Position numbers and translations under genes: made by a program. Under the pieces are notes generated by a model that saw only the letters and a program-made list of their open reading frames with translations, was not told the origin of the DNA and ran no database searches. Positions 60,150-64,000 of a DNA stretch of 64,000 nt are shown piece by piece. Within the stretch, counting starts at the first letter, position 1. The number at the start of each line of letters is the position of its first letter. Source of the stretch: Porphyromonas circumdentaria (GTDB lineage: Bacteria > Bacteroidota > Bacteroidia > Bacteroidales > Porphyromonadaceae); NCBI RefSeq assembly GCF_900167105.1, contig NZ_FUXE01000005.1:58331-122330 (forward strand), given 5' to 3'.

Positions 60150-60323
60150 ATGGGTTCTTTCGAGCAAGTTTCTTTTGAATATGAGGGATTGAGTATAGAG
60201 AATGATATACAACCAACGGAGTTTTAACGACTACAAAAGCACTTAAAAACTGTTTTTAACCTGTCACCGCTGCCTTGTCACCAAAATTATTTGGATTTTC
60301 ATTCAAAAGAATTGCTTTTGTAG
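60150..60323 (+). pseudogene. Possible short gene remnant with one internal stop
   Basis: From ATG 60150 the frame reads 25 codons to TAA at 60225, then continues without stop for 31 codons to TAG at 60321. The residues look protein-like (QKHLKTVFNLSPLPCHQNYL) but match nothing I recognise. A frame this short can arise by chance; it is listed only as a possible remnant. Confidence 0.2.
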
Positions 60324-60554
60324 CGTAATAATTTAAAAAAATATATTATAGATCAATTTGCTGCAGGATTGGCATTTTTTTGCATCAGATTATCTATGTC
60401 GCGTATGCGGTCCACTCCCCAGTCTGTTGCCCCAAGCAACAAGAAGGGTTGGGCTGTCTCATGCTCTTTTATAATTATGGGGCGTGTGGGGCAGAGGGGA
60501 TGCCCTATCGTGTCGCAGCAGTACAGAAACTTTAATTCAATAAATGATAAACGT

Positions 60555-60956
60555 ATGACTAAATTACTACACTATGTGTCGCTACTTTGCCTACTCTCCC
60601 TGGTGGGGTGGAGTACTGCGAGAGCACAGGAGGCAGGCCCCATCGTGGTGAATGGGGTGCTGACCTCCTGGAGTGGCGCATCGGGGGAGATTACGATCCC
60701 CGATGAGGTTACGGAGATTGCTCCCAATGTATTTCTAAAAAATAACAGAGTAACAGCTCTGCACCTTAATAAGGTGGGCAAAGTGGGCAAAAATGCCTGT
60801 CGAGAGATGGGATCTATTGTAGACTTCTCGGCTCCTCAGGTGGAGGTGCTGGAGGACTCAGCTCTCTATAAATCTGGAAACCTAAGGTTTACACCCTCCC
60901 TCGAGTGGAAGAGATCGGTGCAGGGGCTTTCTCTAAGAGTGCTCCTTGGTCGGTAG
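60555..60956 (+). CDS. BspA-like protein, N-terminal segment
   Basis: From ATG 60555 it has a signal peptide (MTKLLHY, hydrophobic core, cleavage near ARAQ) and the first LRR (EITIPDEVTEIAPNVFLKNN). The last residues after about 60900 (EWKRSVQGLSLRVLLGR) are out of frame. The upstream extension of this open frame to 60369 is not supported. Confidence 0.6.
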   Translation: MTKLLHYVSLLCLLSLVGWSTARAQEAGPIVVNGVLTSWSGASGEITIPDEVTEIAPNVFLKNNRVTALHLNKVGKVGKNACREMGSIVDFSAPQVEVLEDSALYKSGNLRFTPSLEWKRSVQGLSLRVLLGR

Positions 60957-62752
60957 ACCTTTCGGAGGCGGTAAACCTCAAAACAATAGCCCCCGATGCT
61001 TTCCCTTTTGCCTCGCCATGGGGAGATGACCAGTGCTACATATTTGTCGCGAATGAGGCGGTACTGGCGAAGATGCCCACAACATTTCCCGCTCGTATCT
61101 TTACTCGAGTTGTCCAGATAGACCGCTCAACGCCCATTGCCTCCGTGCAGATTAGGGCAGCCCAAGGTAAGGATATAGAAAGGATTCTCCCTGGCATTGG
61201 GAGCTATGCCGAGGGGCGCGTAGTGGGCATGGACGTGGGCGATGGCAAGATCCGTCTCCTCGCCCTCTCCTCCTTAAGATATAGCAGTAACGAACCCTCC
61301 TACTACGGGGCCAGGAGTATGCAGTGGCTCCGAAGTGCCGTGGCAGATCCCGAGATTAAAATTTACGGAACCGATTTCGATTGCTTCCGTTCGCCTTGGG
61401 CAGTGGTTACCCAACTTGATCTCTTGAGAGCAACACAACTCAAAAAAATAGACCTTCTATATATTCCTCAGTCGCTACTCCCCGACCTCGCCTCTTACCC
61501 CAATCTCGAGCGACTCTCCCTCTCAAAAATCTCGGGTTTGGAGCGGCTCGACCTCTCCCATACCCCCCTAAAAGGGCTTGAGATTAGCTCTTGTGATACA
61601 CTTCAAGCTGTCATACTCCCTCCCTCGGGGCTAGAGCGTCTCTCGATTACACGCTGTAAGAAGTTGACACAAATCGACGAGGCTCCCCTCGCCTCGGTGA
61701 AGGAGCTGAATCTCTCCTATAATGCCCTTGGAGGTACACTGAACCTCAGTGGAGCGAAGCATCTGAAAGAAGTAGACCTCTCGAGCAACCAACTCACAGA
61801 GCTGACCATCGATAATCCGCTTCTTACGGATCTGAAATGTAGCCGCAACCAACTCAAGGCGATCCATACCCCCACCACCCGAGAGGCATTCCAAGGGGTA
61901 CGCTCCGTCGCTATTGCGAGTAACCGCATCCAAGAGAGTGAGCTTAATCGCCTCTACACCGCCCTCCCCGACCTCAAAGAAGAGACTACGGCTGGTAAAT
62001 TGACCCTCCTGTCAAAGATTGCTACGACCGAGCAGGACAACAATGCCTACGCCAGCGATTTGAGTATTGCACGGGAGAAGAACTGGAAGTTTTACGACCT
62101 CAATGGTCAGGAAATGACCAGTATGATTGTCAAAGCCGATACCCTTGTGAGTTGGAACAACGCAACGGGCGATGTAGAGCTACCTGCAAGCATCCGTGTA
62201 ATCAGTAAAGAGGCTTTTGTCAATAACCCCACAATCACCTCCATTAAGGGAGAGAATGTCGAGGAATGTTACGGCATCACTCAGTGTGACAAACTCACAA
62301 AGGTGGACTTCCCCAAACTTCGCCACACCTGGTTATCGGCTCGTCATTTGGATACGCATCCTGGATATACATCATCTGATGAGGAGATGATTCTTAAGGG
62401 AGGAGCCTACTTCTCCACAGAGGTTGCTGGTAATCCCAATGGGTCCCTACCTACCATTGCATTTACCTCGTGTCCTCTCTTGGAGACCGTTGTCGGAGCG
62501 GATGGCATCCTCTTCTACTATTCTAAAAGCAAAGCCGTGGGCAAGGTAACTTTAGATCCCTCCATCAAGACAATCTCTTATGGAGCTTTTGATGGATGTA
62601 AGCAGATGACCGAGCTGGAGGCTATGGGAGTTACTGCCATCTATGCTCGAGCATTCCTCGATTGCTCGGAGCTTGCTAAGGTTACATTGCCTGCCCTTCA
62701 GCATACACAAGGCAATCCCTTTTGGCAGGATTGCCCAAGCTCCAAGAGGTAA
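60905..62752 (+). CDS. BspA-like protein, middle segment
   Basis: Frame-2 segment of 615 codons, with no natural start (it opens on a GTG inside the repeat motif EEIGAGAF). It carries a central block of LRRs of the type LERLDLSHTPLKGLEIS, then more BspA-type repeats. The end after about 62735 (PSSKR) is out of frame. Confidence 0.6.
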   Translation: MEEIGAGAFSKSAPWSVDLSEAVNLKTIAPDAFPFASPWGDDQCYIFVANEAVLAKMPTTFPARIFTRVVQIDRSTPIASVQIRAAQGKDIERILPGIGSYAEGRVVGMDVGDGKIRLLALSSLRYSSNEPSYYGARSMQWLRSAVADPEIKIYGTDFDCFRSPWAVVTQLDLLRATQLKKIDLLYIPQSLLPDLASYPNLERLSLSKISGLERLDLSHTPLKGLEISSCDTLQAVILPPSGLERLSITRCKKLTQIDEAPLASVKELNLSYNALGGTLNLSGAKHLKEVDLSSNQLTELTIDNPLLTDLKCSRNQLKAIHTPTTREAFQGVRSVAIASNRIQESELNRLYTALPDLKEETTAGKLTLLSKIATTEQDNNAYASDLSIAREKNWKFYDLNGQEMTSMIVKADTLVSWNNATGDVELPASIRVISKEAFVNNPTITSIKGENVEECYGITQCDKLTKVDFPKLRHTWLSARHLDTHPGYTSSDEEMILKGGAYFSTEVAGNPNGSLPTIAFTSCPLLETVVGADGILFYYSKSKAVGKVTLDPSIKTISYGAFDGCKQMTELEAMGVTAIYARAFLDCSELAKVTLPALQHTQGNPFWQDCPSSKR

Positions 62753-64000
62753 AATCGCCACAGGGTATCTGGCTCGACCGCAAGGCAACGGGCACCGTGA
62801 TAATCCCCGATGGTGTGGAGTTCATTGCCGTCAATGCCTATCGAGGTCAAACGGCTGTTACAGCTCTTCAATTCCCCAGTTCTCTTCGTCGCATCGGGCA
62901 GTATGCCTTCTCCAGAACGGGTATTACGGAGATCCACCCAGGAGCTTTCTTGCGTTGTACCTCTCTTGCAGGGGCTCTCAATGTCCCCTCTTCCGTAACA
63001 CTCTTGGGCGAAAAAGCCTTTGCTCACTGTTCCTCTCTGACCTCTGCCTCTATTGAAGCAAGTATCGGGTCAGTACCTAATTTCCTCTTCGATGGGTGCG
63101 ATGCCCTCAATGAGGTGAGTATGGGGAGTACCATTGTAACGTGTAATTTGTTCTGGGGGCATAGCCAGCCCTACGAAAAACCCACAGCTCCCCAAAAGCT
63201 CATCCTGCACGCCCCCGTAAAGGCGCAGTACAGGATCTGCGCCCCTCAAGGTTCTCGTGATCCTCGTAAGACTCTGGATGTCTATGTGCCTGCACCTCTC
63301 TTAGAGGAGTACAAGAATAGAGATCATTACGAATCTGCTTACTCCTTTGCTTATGATAATTACACCTATTATGCCATGGAGAGCAGTGCCACAGAGGCAA
63401 CCGTTACGATCACTCAAGTGGCAGGATGTACCATTGTTGTGAAAAATGGCGAGCAGGAGATCCCCAGTGGCAGCTCCCTTCCCATTGGTACGAAACTTAC
63501 CATCTACGCCCAATTGGAGTCGGGTAAGCTCCTTAAGAAGTTCTTCTTCAATGGAGCAAACATGGGGAGTATCAATCGTTATGACCTCACGCTTACCGAG
63601 CCGATGACCTTCTCTGCCGAGGTGGTGGCTACCTTTACGCAGATACCCGAGTATGTGGTGCGCTTTACTTCGACAGGGCATGGACACCTCACGGCGACGA
63701 AAAACGGCGAACCCTTTACCTCGGGTAGTCTTGCACGTAAGAATGATAAACTTGTGATTACGGCTCACCCCGATGCTGGTTATAATGTCGATAAGTGGTT
63801 GTTGGGCTCAGAAGAGATAGAGCTCTCCGTCTACACAGGGCGCACCGTATTTGAAACAACGGTAGGTGAGGCTGAAGTTATCGTGAAGACAACCTTTGTC
63901 GCCAAGACCTTTCCAGTCACGGTGGCAGAATCCCCCAACGGCAAGGTGACAGTATCTGGCTATGACGACCTAACGGCAGTGCCCTATGGCACACGCCTTA
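62731..64000 (+). CDS. BspA-like protein, C-terminal segment, open at the window end
   Basis: Frame-1 segment, open from 62731 to the last base with no stop. It continues the repeats (LPKLQEVKSPQGIWL, FPSSLRRIGQYAFSRTG) and then enters repeated beta modules (VRFTSTGHGHLTATKNGEPF, DAGYNVDKW) of the divergent InlB B-repeat type. The gene is incomplete at the 3' side. Confidence 0.65.
   Translation, partial: MPKLQEVKSPQGIWLDRKATGTVIIPDGVEFIAVNAYRGQTAVTALQFPSSLRRIGQYAFSRTGITEIHPGAFLRCTSLAGALNVPSSVTLLGEKAFAHCSSLTSASIEASIGSVPNFLFDGCDALNEVSMGSTIVTCNLFWGHSQPYEKPTAPQKLILHAPVKAQYRICAPQGSRDPRKTLDVYVPAPLLEEYKNRDHYESAYSFAYDNYTYYAMESSATEATVTITQVAGCTIVVKNGEQEIPSGSSLPIGTKLTIYAQLESGKLLKKFFFNGANMGSINRYDLTLTEPMTFSAEVVATFTQIPEYVVRFTSTGHGHLTATKNGEPFTSGSLARKNDKLVITAHPDAGYNVDKWLLGSEEIELSVYTGRTVFETTVGEAEVIVKTTFVAKTFPVTVAESPNGKVTVSGYDDLTAVPYGTRL

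Larger units (their letters stand above)
59869..60554. other. Intergenic region between divergent genes
   Basis: No intact gene is seen in 686 bp. It holds the 22-bp-period array (59978-60065), a short open frame with one internal stop (60150-60323), and a small hairpin around gttgc/gcaac near 60429. No perfect TAnnTTTG was found for the downstream gene. Confidence 0.55.
60555..64000 (+). pseudogene. BspA-like LRR surface protein gene, broken by two frameshifts and cut by the window end
   Basis: Three consecutive open segments in frames 0, 2 and 1 together read as one long secreted protein: signal peptide, BspA-type leucine-rich repeats (EEIGAGAF, PNVFLKNN, ISKEAFVNNP, IGQYAFSRTG), a central block of shorter LRRs, and C-terminal divergent InlB-type B-repeats. 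The first break lies near 60895 in a ccctccct run, where one base seems missing. The second is near 62735, where GATTGCCCAAG would read on as DCPK with one more C. Both losses are single bases, so sequencing error is possible. The 3' end and any sorting domain lie beyond the window. Confidence 0.75.

Noticed and set aside
60369..60554. Upstream extension of the BspA-like N-terminal frame
   Set aside because: A clean signal peptide begins at 60555; the preceding residues are low-quality and intergenic in character.

Overview
The window is bacterial chromosome from a Bacteroidales member, most likely Porphyromonas or a close relative. Four things point there. Promoters of the TTTG-N19/20-TAnnTTTG type stand in front of tRNA and ribosomal operons. 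The minus-strand chain tRNA-Gly, rpsU, xerC, hpf, tRNA-Thr, tuf, tRNA-Trp, secE, nusG, rplKAJL, rpoBC has the order usual for the phylum. A GTPase-divergent EF-G paralogue is present. Two secreted proteins end in regions like the type IX secretion C-terminal sorting domain. The genus is an inference; no rRNA lies in the window.

Layout. 0-0.7 kb: 3' end of feoB and a small Cys-rich Feo-associated membrane protein. 1-2.1 kb: secreted protein behind a G10 tract, followed by a 144-bp miniature inverted-repeat element with a 10-bp target duplication. 2.5-6.1 kb: EF-G paralogue and an AraC-type regulator. 6.2-6.75 kb: tRNA-Asp, tRNA-Leu, tRNA-Leu and a terminator. 7-15 kb: fabH, era, der, ispD, recG and an S41 protease. 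15.1-24 kb (minus): a TetR regulator, an RND/MMPL pump, a heterodimeric ABC exporter pair, a LolA-like carrier and an outer-membrane barrel, which together look like an envelope export system. 24.6-34 kb (plus): pyrB, pyrI, flavin reductase, mltG, tcdA, a LolD-like ATPase, an HhH protein, a Sua5/YrdC-type protein, a large Ig-like lipoprotein and an orphan histidine kinase. 34.6-39.4 kb: a large leucine-rich-repeat T9SS cargo, then an A/T-rich pair of an unknown basic protein and a radical SAM/SPASM-like enzyme. 39.5-54.2 kb (minus): RNA polymerase, ribosomal protein, EF-Tu and tRNA chain. 54.3-59.9 kb (minus): rlmN, rnr, rsgA, frr, pyrH. 60.5-64 kb: a BspA-like LRR gene broken by two frameshifts and running off the end.

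Much of the window is core information processing: transcription, translation elongation and recycling, ribosome assembly GTPases and tRNA t6A/ct6A modification. Accessory interest lies at the edges of these blocks. The main items are three intergenic arrays of four units with strict 21-bp or 22-bp period (24216-24299, 34303-34386, 59978-60065); a XerC-HPF in-frame fusion; the EF-G paralogue lacking the catalytic histidine; the radical SAM pair beside rpoC; and the TetR-RND-ABC export locus with a candidate operator.
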